64,000 nt of DNA, taken from NCBI GenBank assembly GCA_903828515.1, contig CAIKMD010000006.1, positions 124,001-188,000 on the forward strand, given 5' to 3'. Shown in pieces: positions 8,892 through 17,409 of the stretch. Both the position numbers and the translations under genes were made by a program. This DNA is from an uncultured Rhodospirillales bacterium (GTDB lineage: Bacteria; Pseudomonadota; Alphaproteobacteria; ATCC43930; CGMCC-115725). The first letter of the stretch is position 1. Every line of letters begins with the position of its first letter. The notes beneath the pieces were generated by a model. It was not told where the DNA came from. It made no database searches and worked only from the letters and a program-made list of their open reading frames with translations.

Positions 8892-9794
8892 TCAGGGCTT
8901 CAAGGCACGCGTGGTATTGTCGAAGAGTTCCTCGACGCTGAAGCGTTTTGGAATGAGCTTCTGCTTCACCGAATAATCGATGATGAGTTCGAGCGACGGC
9001 CGCACCGCCTCGAAGCCGAAGCGGATCGCGCCGGCCTGTTCGTCGTTGGGCGGCTTGCCCGCTTTGCGGCTTTCGACCAGCAGGCGGAAAACTTCCTTCA
9101 CGACGTCGGGGCGCGACTGGACGAGCGATTTGCGGACCACCGCCATGTGATTGATCGGCGTGCCGCCGTGCTTGGCGGCCCATTGGCGACCTGCGGCATC
9201 GGCATCGGGGATGAGATATTTGAGCCGCGGATCGGGCAGGCTCTCGCCCACGACCGCCGCATCGATCTCGCCATCGAGCAGCATCTGAACGAGGTTCTTG
9301 CTGTCGGGCGCCTTTTGCACCACCGCCGGGTCGGCGTATTCGGCGAGATGCGGGTCCTCGAAAGTAATCCAGGTGATCTTGTCGAGATCGACGCCGTAAT
9401 CGTCGGCGAGAATGCCGCGCACCCAAGCGCCGGTGGTCTGGGTATAGGCGCGCACGCCGACCCGCTTGCCGGCGAGGTCGCGCGGGGTGAGGGACCCGCG
9501 CTCGGGATTATAGGCGATGGTGTGGTGCTGGCCGCGCGAGACGATCAGTGCCGGCATCAGGACGTAAGGCTTGTCGTAGGCCTTGGCCTGAAGATAGGTG
9601 ACGATCGCCAACTCGCTGACGTCGAAGCGGGCCTCGCGCACCACCGCCTTGAAGAACAGGTTCGCGGTCTTCACCTCGGGAAAGTCGAACGACACGAGCG
9701 GCGATTTCACGTCGCCGGTCTTCAGCGCCTGGGTGTTCCAGTAATTGCCGAACATGGCGTTCAGCGTGACCGGCCCGGTCGGTGGGATCGTCAT
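8892..9794 (-). CDS. Binding-protein-fold protein without signal peptide; 4,5-dihydroxyphthalate-decarboxylase-like
   Basis: A 300-residue protein with a periplasmic-binding-protein-like fold but no signal peptide: it begins MTIPPTGPVTLNAMFGNYWN after aaggaaag. Segments FDVSELAIVTYLQAK, TPRDLAGKRVGVRAYTQTTG, AWVRGILADDYGVDLDKI and QMLLDGEIDA follow the pattern of 4,5-dihydroxyphthalate decarboxylases, a family that shares the solute-binding fold yet acts as a cytoplasmic enzyme. It could decarboxylate a dihydroxylated aromatic acid made by a Rieske oxygenase. The alternative is a lipid-less, cytoplasmic relative of solute-binding proteins. It sits between two exported binding proteins (7909, 9856) on the same strand. 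The fold-level call is firm; the reaction is inference from remembered family motifs. Confidence 0.7.
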   Translation of the reverse strand: MTIPPTGPVTLNAMFGNYWNTQALKTGDVKSPLVSFDFPEVKTANLFFKAVVREARFDVSELAIVTYLQAKAYDKPYVLMPALIVSRGQHHTIAYNPERGSLTPRDLAGKRVGVRAYTQTTGAWVRGILADDYGVDLDKITWITFEDPHLAEYADPAVVQKAPDSKNLVQMLLDGEIDAAVVGESLPDPRLKYLIPDADAAGRQWAAKHGGTPINHMAVVRKSLVQSRPDVVKEVFRLLVESRKAGKPPNDEQAGAIRFGFEAVRPSLELIIDYSVKQKLIPKRFSVEELFDNTTRALKP

Positions 9795-9855
9795 CGGCTT
9801 TCCTTTCGGTCTGGATCGTTACCGGTCGGAGGTATAGCGCGACGCGGCGTTCCCG

Positions 9856-10872
9856 TCAGTGTGCGATCTCCTTGGCGGCCTCGGCATAGAGGGTCCGGTA
9901 TTTCTCGACGGCCTGGGCCCCGTTTTTCCGGCTGGCGGCCCATGCCTGGACGACCGGTTCGGTTTTCGTGGCCCACTTGGCGAGATCGGCTGGCGGGACG
10001 GTAACCGTCTTTTGTCCCGCTTCGGTCATCACCGCTTCGCGGATTCCGGCAGCCTCGGTATCGACCGCGATGCCGTATTGACGGCTCAAGGCCTCGCCCG
10101 ACGTGTCGAGCAGAACTTTCTGTGCCGCCGGGGGCAGCGATTGGAATTTCGTCTTCGACATGAACACCATGCTGATCGAGGTGCCGACCGTGATGTCGAC
10201 ATGGTTGGGCGCGACCTGCTGGAGCTTGAAGGCGCGCACGCCGCCCCAGCCGATGATCGCGCCGTCGACGGTCTTGCGCTGAATTCCCTGATACATGTCG
10301 GTGAGCGGCAGCGAGATCGGCGTGCCGCCCAGGGCCTTGATCGTCTGGCTTTGCATCTGCCCGGCGACGATGAGCTTCATGCCGTTCAAGCCCTCGAAGG
10401 ATTTGAGCGGCGCGTTGATGTGAAGGCCACCGGCGCCCAGCATGCCGGTCGCCAGCGGGACGATCTGGTCGTACTCGGCATCGAGCAGCCCCGATTTATA
10501 GAGCCGCCAGAAGGCGACCGACCCGGCTTGCGCCGACGTCACCAGGAACGGCACCGCGGGGACTTCCGAGAGCGGGAATTTTCCCGCCACCGCGTTTTGC
10601 ATGCCCCAGCCGATCTGGATCGCGTCGTCGAGCACGCGATCATAGATGTTCTCGAAATTCGCCAGGGTCACGCCTTCGCGCACGTCGAGATGGATGAGTC
10701 CGGCGGCTTTCTGGTTGACCTCTTCGGCCCAGGGCTCGAGCGCCTGAGCCATGGCGGCCGAGCGCGACGGGCCGATGATGTCGAAGAGCAGATTGACGGG
10801 TTCGGCGGATGCGCCTTGTGCGGCGAACAAAATCGGCAAGGCGACGGCGGCGGCGCGAATGGCTGGCTTCAT
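9856..10872 (-). CDS. TRAP transporter solute-binding protein (DctP family)
   Basis: A 338-residue exported protein with a signal peptide ending ASA-EP near residue 23 and a gggggaaa ribosome site. Family segments include DAIQIGWGMQNAV, LNGMKLIVAGQMQSQ and IQRKTVDGAIIGWGGV. It is clearly a paralog of the protein at 827, with shared GVIIGW/GAIIGW and KLHEV/KLQQV blocks. It lies 30 bases downstream of an FAH-family gene and 61 bases before the decarboxylase-like gene, making a minus-strand run from 13067 to 7909. No TRAP permease genes adjoin. Ligand unknown, probably an organic acid. Confidence 0.85.
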   Translation of the reverse strand: MKPAIRAAAVALPILFAAQGASAEPVNLLFDIIGPSRSAAMAQALEPWAEEVNQKAAGLIHLDVREGVTLANFENIYDRVLDDAIQIGWGMQNAVAGKFPLSEVPAVPFLVTSAQAGSVAFWRLYKSGLLDAEYDQIVPLATGMLGAGGLHINAPLKSFEGLNGMKLIVAGQMQSQTIKALGGTPISLPLTDMYQGIQRKTVDGAIIGWGGVRAFKLQQVAPNHVDITVGTSISMVFMSKTKFQSLPPAAQKVLLDTSGEALSRQYGIAVDTEAAGIREAVMTEAGQKTVTVPPADLAKWATKTEPVVQAWAASRKNGAQAVEKYRTLYAEAAKEIAH

Positions 10873-10902
10873 GGTTTCCCCCTTGGAATTTTTATGCGCG
10901 GG

Positions 10903-11856
10903 TCAGCGTTCGTTCGGCTGACGCCAGGAATGTTCTTCGATACGATTCTCCATACGGCCGAGTTTTTCGACCTCGCACAGGATGGTCTGACCCTTTTCGA
11001 TGCCGTGATTCTTCTGATCCGGTTTGAGCGGCAGGTTGGCGGGCGAGCCCAGCAGGACCAGGTCGCCCGGCATCAGCGTCATGATGTGCGACAGGTACTC
11101 GACGGCTTCCTCGGCATGCCACAGCATGTCGTTGGTGCGCGCGTCCTGATGCATCGAGCCGTCGATCCAGGCCTTGACGCTGAGATCGTGCGGATCGCCG
11201 ACGATGTCGCGCGGCACGATCACGCGGCTCATCGGCGTGTAGCCCGGGAAGTTCTTCATGCGGATGTTGTCGTTGATCGGGCTTTGCGCGCGGATCGGCC
11301 GCCACCACGAGAAATGCATGGTGAGATCGTTGGCGATCGCATAACCCGCGATGTAGTCGTTGGCTTTCGCGGCCGAGACGCGATGCGCCGGCTTGCCGAT
11401 CACGGCCGTCACCTCGACTTCGAAATCGAACTGAACGCCGCCATGTTCGCGATAGATCGTGTCGCCATAGCCCGCCAGAGCCGAACGCGAGCCGAAGAAC
11501 ACGTCGGGCAACACGCGTTCGGATTTCGGCGGATCGCTCTTGCCGGTGACGCGGCTGGGGCGTTCAAAATTGTGATAGAGGTGGAAGATGTTGTTGGGTT
11601 CGGGCATCGGCGCCATGAATTTCGCCGAGGCCAGCGGCACCCAATTTTCGCCGGGCTTGAGATCGAGCCCGCGCAGCCAACCATGCCAGCGATCCCAATC
11701 GGTCATGAAGTCGCGCATCAATGGTGCTGCGGCACCCGGCGTCGAATGACGCGCGACGATATCGGCGAGCGTCGCGACCTGATCGTTGACGACGACTGCC
11801 GTGGCCGGTTTGCCGTCGGCCACGATCGTCCCGATTCCGAAAATGATTTCCGGCAT
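10903..11856 (-). CDS. Fumarylacetoacetate hydrolase family protein
   Basis: A 317-residue FAH-fold protein. The metal-binding Glu pair is in FDFEVEVTAVIGK and the next conserved block is DYIAGYAIANDLT; here the usual S/T-A-R-D after NDL is replaced by MHFSWW, so the third acidic ligand is not obvious. C-terminal DLVLLGSPANLPLKP matches the usual G.GTP...G region. FAH-family members hydrolyse or hydrate acylpyruvates and oxo-dienoates late in aromatic degradation. It starts behind agggaagg and is 14 bases from the end of the flavin hydroxylase at 11871, so the two likely form one operon. It is the most divergent of three FAH proteins in the window. Confidence 0.8.
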   Translation of the reverse strand: MPEIIFGIGTIVADGKPATAVVVNDQVATLADIVARHSTPGAAAPLMRDFMTDWDRWHGWLRGLDLKPGENWVPLASAKFMAPMPEPNNIFHLYHNFERPSRVTGKSDPPKSERVLPDVFFGSRSALAGYGDTIYREHGGVQFDFEVEVTAVIGKPAHRVSAAKANDYIAGYAIANDLTMHFSWWRPIRAQSPINDNIRMKNFPGYTPMSRVIVPRDIVGDPHDLSVKAWIDGSMHQDARTNDMLWHAEEAVEYLSHIMTLMPGDLVLLGSPANLPLKPDQKNHGIEKGQTILCEVEKLGRMENRIEEHSWRQPNER

Positions 11857-11870
11857 TTCTTCTTCCTTCC

Positions 11871-13067
11871 CTATGCCTTATGGCGGCCGAGCAGTTCGCG
11901 GCCACCCATGGTTTGCCCGTTGTCCCAATTGTTGCTGGGCTGCTGCGTCCCGGCAAGCGCATCGCGGAAACAACGCTGGAACGGCGCCGATACCGAAAGC
12001 TGATTGGCGCCGGCCGCCTCCATCAGGCGATTGAGCGCCCGATAAGCGGTATGCGCGATGAAACCGGTCGCTGCCTGATCGTAGCCGTGCGCGGTGCCGC
12101 CGGCGGGCAGGATCGAACCCGCGCCGCCATAGACAATTTTTTGATCCGACAGCGTCGTCATTAATTCCCTGAGCTTGGCGCGCAGCAGCGCCAATGCCGC
12201 GTCGATCTCGACCGCCGCCTCGCCGACGCGCATCTGCATGCTTTGCAGATCGCCGAGACTGCCGCCCTGGCGTGAGACGCGTGTCGGCACGGTGGCGAGA
12301 AAATGTTCGAGGCCGCCGACCGCGATCCCGACCACGACCGAAGGAAGCGCGAAGGGGCCACCGAGGAACGCCGTGCGGAAAAGCGGGCCTTCCAGCATCT
12401 CGCTGTGCGGCTTCTTGCCGGGATACCAGACGCGATGCTCGGGAATGAAGATGTCGGCGAAACGCAGATCGTGCGAGCCGGTGCCGGCGAGGCCGATCGC
12501 GTGCCAGGTGTCGAGGATTTCGATGTCGGCAGCCGGCACCACGATGGTCACGGCGCGGTTCTCTCCCTCGACCGGGATACCTTCGATGATCACCCAATCG
12601 GCATTGAGACAGCCACTGCTGAAGAGCCCGGTGCCCGTGCCGCGATAGCCGCCGGTCACCGGCTGAAGGCTGCCGCTGCCGCGTCGGCACGAGGAGATCA
12701 GCGCATCGGGATTGTCGCGCCATAACTCGTCGAGGAGGTCGGTGCCGAATCGCACGACGACCGGCGCATGCCCCCCGACCACCGAATAGACCCAACCGGT
12801 CGAGCCGCACCCCGACGCGATGGCGACGACGATCTCGCTGAACACGTCCCAGCCGAGTTCGTAGCCGCCGTAACGCTTGGGCTTCACCACGTTGAAGAGG
12901 CCGGCGGCCAATAATTTTTCGATTGTGTCATCGGAGACGCAGCGCTCGGTTTCGCATCGCGCCGCCTGTTCGCGCAGATAGGGCACGAGGTCGCGCGCGG
13001 CGGCGATCAGGTCGTCCGCTTTCGGGATCGCTTTTTTTGGCGGCTCCATTTTGGTCAGGCCCGACAC
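11871..13067 (-). CDS. Acyl-CoA-dehydrogenase-fold flavin monooxygenase
   Basis: A protein of about 398 residues with the acyl-CoA dehydrogenase fold but the look of two-component flavin hydroxylases (HsaA, HpaH/C2 type). Segments are FNVVKPKRYGGYELGWDVF, GCGSTGWVYSVVGGHA, the mid-domain DTWHAIGLAGTGSHDL and the C-terminal substrate/flavin region ANQLSVSAPFQRCFRDALAG. Such enzymes use reduced FMN/FAD and oxygen to hydroxylate phenols or similar. No flavin reductase gene is nearby. The start is uncertain: GTG at 13067 has gggagga close by; GTG 13079 and ATG 13049 are alternatives. A strong 21-bp palindrome lies just upstream, and the divergent gene encodes an HTH protein. Confidence 0.8.
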   Translation of the reverse strand: MSGLTKMEPPKKAIPKADDLIAAARDLVPYLREQAARCETERCVSDDTIEKLLAAGLFNVVKPKRYGGYELGWDVFSEIVVAIASGCGSTGWVYSVVGGHAPVVVRFGTDLLDELWRDNPDALISSCRRGSGSLQPVTGGYRGTGTGLFSSGCLNADWVIIEGIPVEGENRAVTIVVPAADIEILDTWHAIGLAGTGSHDLRFADIFIPEHRVWYPGKKPHSEMLEGPLFRTAFLGGPFALPSVVVGIAVGGLEHFLATVPTRVSRQGGSLGDLQSMQMRVGEAAVEIDAALALLRAKLRELMTTLSDQKIVYGGAGSILPAGGTAHGYDQAATGFIAHTAYRALNRLMEAAGANQLSVSAPFQRCFRDALAGTQQPSNNWDNGQTMGGRELLGRHKA

Positions 13068-13080
13068 GCGTCCTCCCACT

Positions 13081-13101
13081 TATGGTTTGATTCATACCAT
13101 A
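13081..13101. promoter_or_regulatory. 21-bp near-perfect palindrome, likely operator
   Basis: The dyad reads TATGGT-N-TGA-N-TCA-N-ACCATA, so 18 of 21 bases are symmetric about position 13091. It lies in the short gap between the flavin hydroxylase (minus strand, start about 13067) and the HTH protein (plus strand, start about 13149). TGGT/ACCA half-sites are common in operators of dimeric regulators such as GntR-type proteins, but the regulator here is not known. Position suits control of both divergent genes. Confidence 0.6.
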
Positions 13102-13148
13102 GACCGGATACACTGCAATTGAATTCCGCCGCACAGGATTCCTTGCCG

Positions 13149-13919
13149 ATGACCGTATCGTCCCCCAAGCGCCGAGAGAGCGAACCGTCCGTGCATTGGA
13201 CGGACGCGGCGGCGCAGGCGCGCTTGCGCCTCGACGGTGTGCGGTTCGGTCAGCGGGAAATCGAGTTGCGGCGTCTGGCCGACAAGTTGGCCGTCAATCC
13301 GCAGACCCTGCGTCGCGCGCTGGCAGCCTTGAAATTCGTCGAGACCATCGAAGCCGAACGGTTCCTGAAAGGCCTGTCGCTGCGAGCCGCACCGGTGGCG
13401 GCGATCGAGCATCTGGCGCGCTGGCATGCCTATGATCGCGCGGCGGCGTTGCGCGCGGCGCGTCTCGTCGCCAATGGCGAATACACGGTGGCTGCGCTGG
13501 GCGTTGCCGAGAAGGCCGCGCGTCTCGCGTCACAGCCGAACGGGATCGGGCGCTCGCTTCTCCAAGGTTGCCGGTTGCGCGTCGGTCCTGTTCTCAAGGC
13601 GCAGTTCAAAACCCACGAGATGGATTCGCAAACCGTGCGCCGCGCCGAGGAACCCTCGGTCGATTTCCGCTTCCGCCCGCGCGGCGCCAAACGCTGGACG
13701 ATCGCCGCGGTCATCATGGGTCCCTATCGCGACCAGAAACTATATGAGACGCGGCTGGGCGATTTCATCGTCCGCGCGCTCGGCCTCGGCATGATCTATG
13801 CGCGGGTGATCCTCGTCGTGCCGACCGCCGCGGTCAAACGGCGTTGCCTCGCCTGGATGAAGTCGAACGGCGTGCGCGACGCGGCCTTCGATATCCAGAT
13901 CATCTCGCGCGAACCGTAA
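13149..13919 (+). CDS. Unknown protein with N-terminal helix-turn-helix
   Basis: A 256-residue protein I do not recognise. Residues about 25-65 look like a helix-turn-helix (REIELRRLADKLAVNPQTLR followed by RALAALKFVE). The middle is Ala/Arg-rich helical. The last 80 residues look like a compact alpha/beta domain with strands KRWTIAAVIMG, MIYARVILVVP and AAFDIQIISREP and conserved-looking charged residues, reminiscent of a nuclease-like or ligand-binding fold, though I cannot place it. The ATG at 13149 has agga about 10 bases upstream; an in-frame TTG at 13119 is weaker. The stop is 26 bases from the DUF3500 gene on the same strand. It is the only protein in the window that looks like a DNA-binding regulator, and the palindrome at 13081 is the natural target. 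Confidence 0.6.
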   Translation: MTVSSPKRRESEPSVHWTDAAAQARLRLDGVRFGQREIELRRLADKLAVNPQTLRRALAALKFVETIEAERFLKGLSLRAAPVAAIEHLARWHAYDRAAALRAARLVANGEYTVAALGVAEKAARLASQPNGIGRSLLQGCRLRVGPVLKAQFKTHEMDSQTVRRAEEPSVDFRFRPRGAKRWTIAAVIMGPYRDQKLYETRLGDFIVRALGLGMIYARVILVVPTAAVKRRCLAWMKSNGVRDAAFDIQIISREP

Positions 13920-13936
13920 CGCTCGCCACAAGAGCG
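13920..13936 (+). repeat. Short hairpin before the DUF3500 gene
   Basis: CGCTC (13920-13924) and GAGCG (13932-13936) flank a 7-base loop gccacaa, ending right at the Shine-Dalgarno of the next gene. A similar element with loop acaac is at 16330. Confidence 0.3.
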
Positions 13937-13945
13937 GAGGAAGAC

Positions 13946-15145
<1,200 letters not shown>

Positions 15146-15169
15146 GCCTTCGGTTGAGGAGGAATAGCG

Positions 15170-16318
15170 ATGTCCGGTTCCGGCAAGCTGCGATTCTATG
15201 CCGCGACGCATGAAGGTGTGTTCGTGCTCGACGATGCCTGCACCGTCGTCGCCGAGGCTTTTCGCGGCGCCATCGTCGATTGCGTTCATCCGCGCCCCGA
15301 TCATCCGGAGATTGTCTTTGCCGGCGTGACCCATGACGGGCTTTATCGCAGCGAGGACGGCGGGCAACGCTGGGCCAAAGTGCTCGACGGCGATCTGCGT
15401 TCGATCGCCGTCGATCCGAGCGACGACCGGGTGATCTATGCCGGGACCGAGCCGGTCCATCTCTATCGCAGCGAGGATGGCGGCACGACGTGGCGGGAAA
15501 TAACCGCGCTGCAACGCCTGCCCGAAGAGACGCGGCAGAAGCACGGCGGGCTCTCGCGCGCCGATGCATCTTTCTCCAATCCGAAGTTTCGCCACGGTTT
15601 GCAGGAATGGACCTTCCCGCTGCCGCCGCATGAAGGTCACATCACCGAAATCTTCATCCGCCCCGACCATCCGAACCGAATCTTTCTCTCGATCGAGCAT
15701 GGCGGCATCGCGGTCAGCAACGATCGCGGCGAGAGCTGGGACGATGCGAGCCAGGGCATCGATTATCTCGACATCCACCGGCTTTTGCGTCTGCCGGTCA
15801 CCCAGGACCGCTATGTCGTCTCCAGCGCGCGCGGGCTCTACGCGAGCGATGATCCGTCGACCGGCTGGAGCCGGGCCGAAAGCGGGTGCGAACGCGATTA
15901 TTTCCACGAGATGATGATGTTGCCGGGCAACAAGGACGGCACGCCGTCCTTGTTGGTGTGCGCCGCTGATGGCTCGCCCGTGCGCTGGCCGGCAACGAAA
16001 GGCGACGGCGTCTGGCACAAAGGCGTCGCCGGTGCGCGCGCCGCGCTTTATCGCAGCGATGACGGCGCCCGGTCCTGGCGGCGCATCGGCGCGGGACAAG
16101 GATTGCCCCAGGAAATGGGCCCGATGATCTGGTCGCTGCGCCCTAATCCATACGATGCTCGATCGATCTTCGCCGGCACCGGCGAAGTCGCGCGCGGCTA
16201 TGCGTTCGGCACGGCGGGGGCGGGCGCGATCCTGCGCTCGGACGATCAGGGCGAAACCTGGCGCACGCTCAAGAGCGATCTGCCGGCGTTGCGGCAACTC
16301 GCGGTGGTTGCCGCGTGA
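15170..16318 (+). CDS. Asp-box (BNR-repeat) beta-propeller protein
   Basis: A 382-residue protein made mostly of beta-propeller blades carrying Asp-boxes, pattern S-x-D-x-G-x-x-W. At least five are visible: GLYRSEDGGQRWAKV, HLYRSEDGGTTWREI, IAVSNDRGESWDDA, ALYRSDDGARSWRRI and ILRSDDQGETWRTL. No signal peptide is evident, so it appears cytoplasmic, unlike sialidases or the exported photosystem II assembly factor Ycf48. Such propellers may be hydrolases or scaffolds; the sialidase catalytic Arg triad is not apparent. Ribosome site aggagga lies before the ATG at 15170. It follows DUF3500 by 24 bases and precedes a Tat-exported amidohydrolase. Confidence 0.8.
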   Translation: MSGSGKLRFYAATHEGVFVLDDACTVVAEAFRGAIVDCVHPRPDHPEIVFAGVTHDGLYRSEDGGQRWAKVLDGDLRSIAVDPSDDRVIYAGTEPVHLYRSEDGGTTWREITALQRLPEETRQKHGGLSRADASFSNPKFRHGLQEWTFPLPPHEGHITEIFIRPDHPNRIFLSIEHGGIAVSNDRGESWDDASQGIDYLDIHRLLRLPVTQDRYVVSSARGLYASDDPSTGWSRAESGCERDYFHEMMMLPGNKDGTPSLLVCAADGSPVRWPATKGDGVWHKGVAGARAALYRSDDGARSWRRIGAGQGLPQEMGPMIWSLRPNPYDARSIFAGTGEVARGYAFGTAGAGAILRSDDQGETWRTLKSDLPALRQLAVVAA

Positions 16319-16329
16319 CGTGAAATCGG

Positions 16330-16346
16330 CCCGCCACAACGGCGGG
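16330..16346 (+). repeat. Intergenic hairpin
   Basis: CCCGCC (16330-16335) pairs with GGCGGG (16341-16346) around loop acaac in the 44-base gap between the propeller and amidohydrolase genes. There is no T-run, so it is not a classical terminator; it might stabilise or process the transcript. Sequence ccgccacaa resembles cgccacaa in the hairpin at 13920. Confidence 0.35.
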
Positions 16347-16362
16347 ATGAGGGGAGGAACGC

Positions 16363-17397
16363 ATGTCGAGTGATTCGATCACCCGCCGTCGGACGCTTGC
16401 GACGCTCGGCGCAGTTGCCGCCAGTGCAGCCCTGCCGGTGATGGCACAGGCGCCTGCGAATCCGCGACGCATCGACGTCCATCACCATATTTGGCCGCCC
16501 GAGTACATGACCCGCGAGCACGATCGAGTGCTGGCGGTCACCTCGAACGTCGCGTCCCTGCAATGGACGCCCGCGCATTCGATCGAGGAAATGGATAAGG
16601 TCGGGATCGCCACGTCGATCGTATCGATTTCGACGCCCGGTATCTGGTTCGGCGACGTGTCCGAAGGACGCAGCCTTGCGCGGTTGAGCAACGACTACGC
16701 GGCGACCATGGTGCGCGACTATCGCAACCGTTTCGGTTTCTTCGCCGCGTTGCCGCTGCCCGATCCGGACGGCAGCCTCAAGGAGATCGAATACGCGTTC
16801 GGTACGCTGAAAGCCGACGGGGTTGGGTTACTGAGTTCCTATACCGACAAGTGGCCGGGCGATCCTGCCTTCGACGCCGTCTTTCAGGAACTCAACCGGC
16901 GGAAGGCCGTGGTCTACATCCATCCGACCGCACCCGGTTGCTGCGTCAATCTCGCGACGGGGGTTCCGACATCGACGGTCGAGCTTTTCACCGATACGAT
17001 GCGGGCCATCACCAGCCTGCTGGTCAATGGAACCTTTGCGCGCTATCCCGACATTCGCTTCATCTTTTCGCACGCGGGCGGAACCGTTGCGCTCTTGGCC
17101 GACCGGTTGCAGACCTTCCGCTCCTCGACGCCTGAGCTTGCCAAGGGAACGCCCAATGGCGTGCTTTATGAATTGGCGCGACTTTATTATGACATCGCCT
17201 CGGTGGTGAATCCGCGCACGATTGGGGCGCTTTTGGCGATGGCGCCGATCAGCCAGGTCCTGTTCGGCACCGATTACCCCTTCGTGCCGGTTCCGGCGAC
17301 GACCAACGCGCTCGACAAATATGGATTTGCGCCGGCCGATCTCGACGCGATCAATCGCGGCAACGCGCTGCGGCTTTTCCCGCGCCTCGGCGCCTGA
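16363..17397 (+). CDS. Tat-exported amidohydrolase (ACMSD-type)
   Basis: A 344-residue amidohydrolase-2 family protein. The N-terminus has a twin-arginine signal (TRRRTLATLG) and a cleavage site near AQA-PA at residue 30, so it probably acts in the periplasm. Metal ligands visible are the His cluster IDVHHHIWP (His40-42), the His in VVYIHPTAPG, the His in FIFSHAGG and the Asp in LFGTDYPF. The superfamily includes aminocarboxymuconate semialdehyde decarboxylase, LigW-type decarboxylases and LigY-type C-C hydrolases, all acting on aromatic-derived acids. A periplasmic location is unusual for those reactions. It ends 12 bases before the GMC oxidoreductase start. Confidence 0.85.
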   Translation: MSSDSITRRRTLATLGAVAASAALPVMAQAPANPRRIDVHHHIWPPEYMTREHDRVLAVTSNVASLQWTPAHSIEEMDKVGIATSIVSISTPGIWFGDVSEGRSLARLSNDYAATMVRDYRNRFGFFAALPLPDPDGSLKEIEYAFGTLKADGVGLLSSYTDKWPGDPAFDAVFQELNRRKAVVYIHPTAPGCCVNLATGVPTSTVELFTDTMRAITSLLVNGTFARYPDIRFIFSHAGGTVALLADRLQTFRSSTPELAKGTPNGVLYELARLYYDIASVVNPRTIGALLAMAPISQVLFGTDYPFVPVPATTNALDKYGFAPADLDAINRGNALRLFPRLGA

Positions 17398-17409
17398 TCG
17401 CCCCGCATC

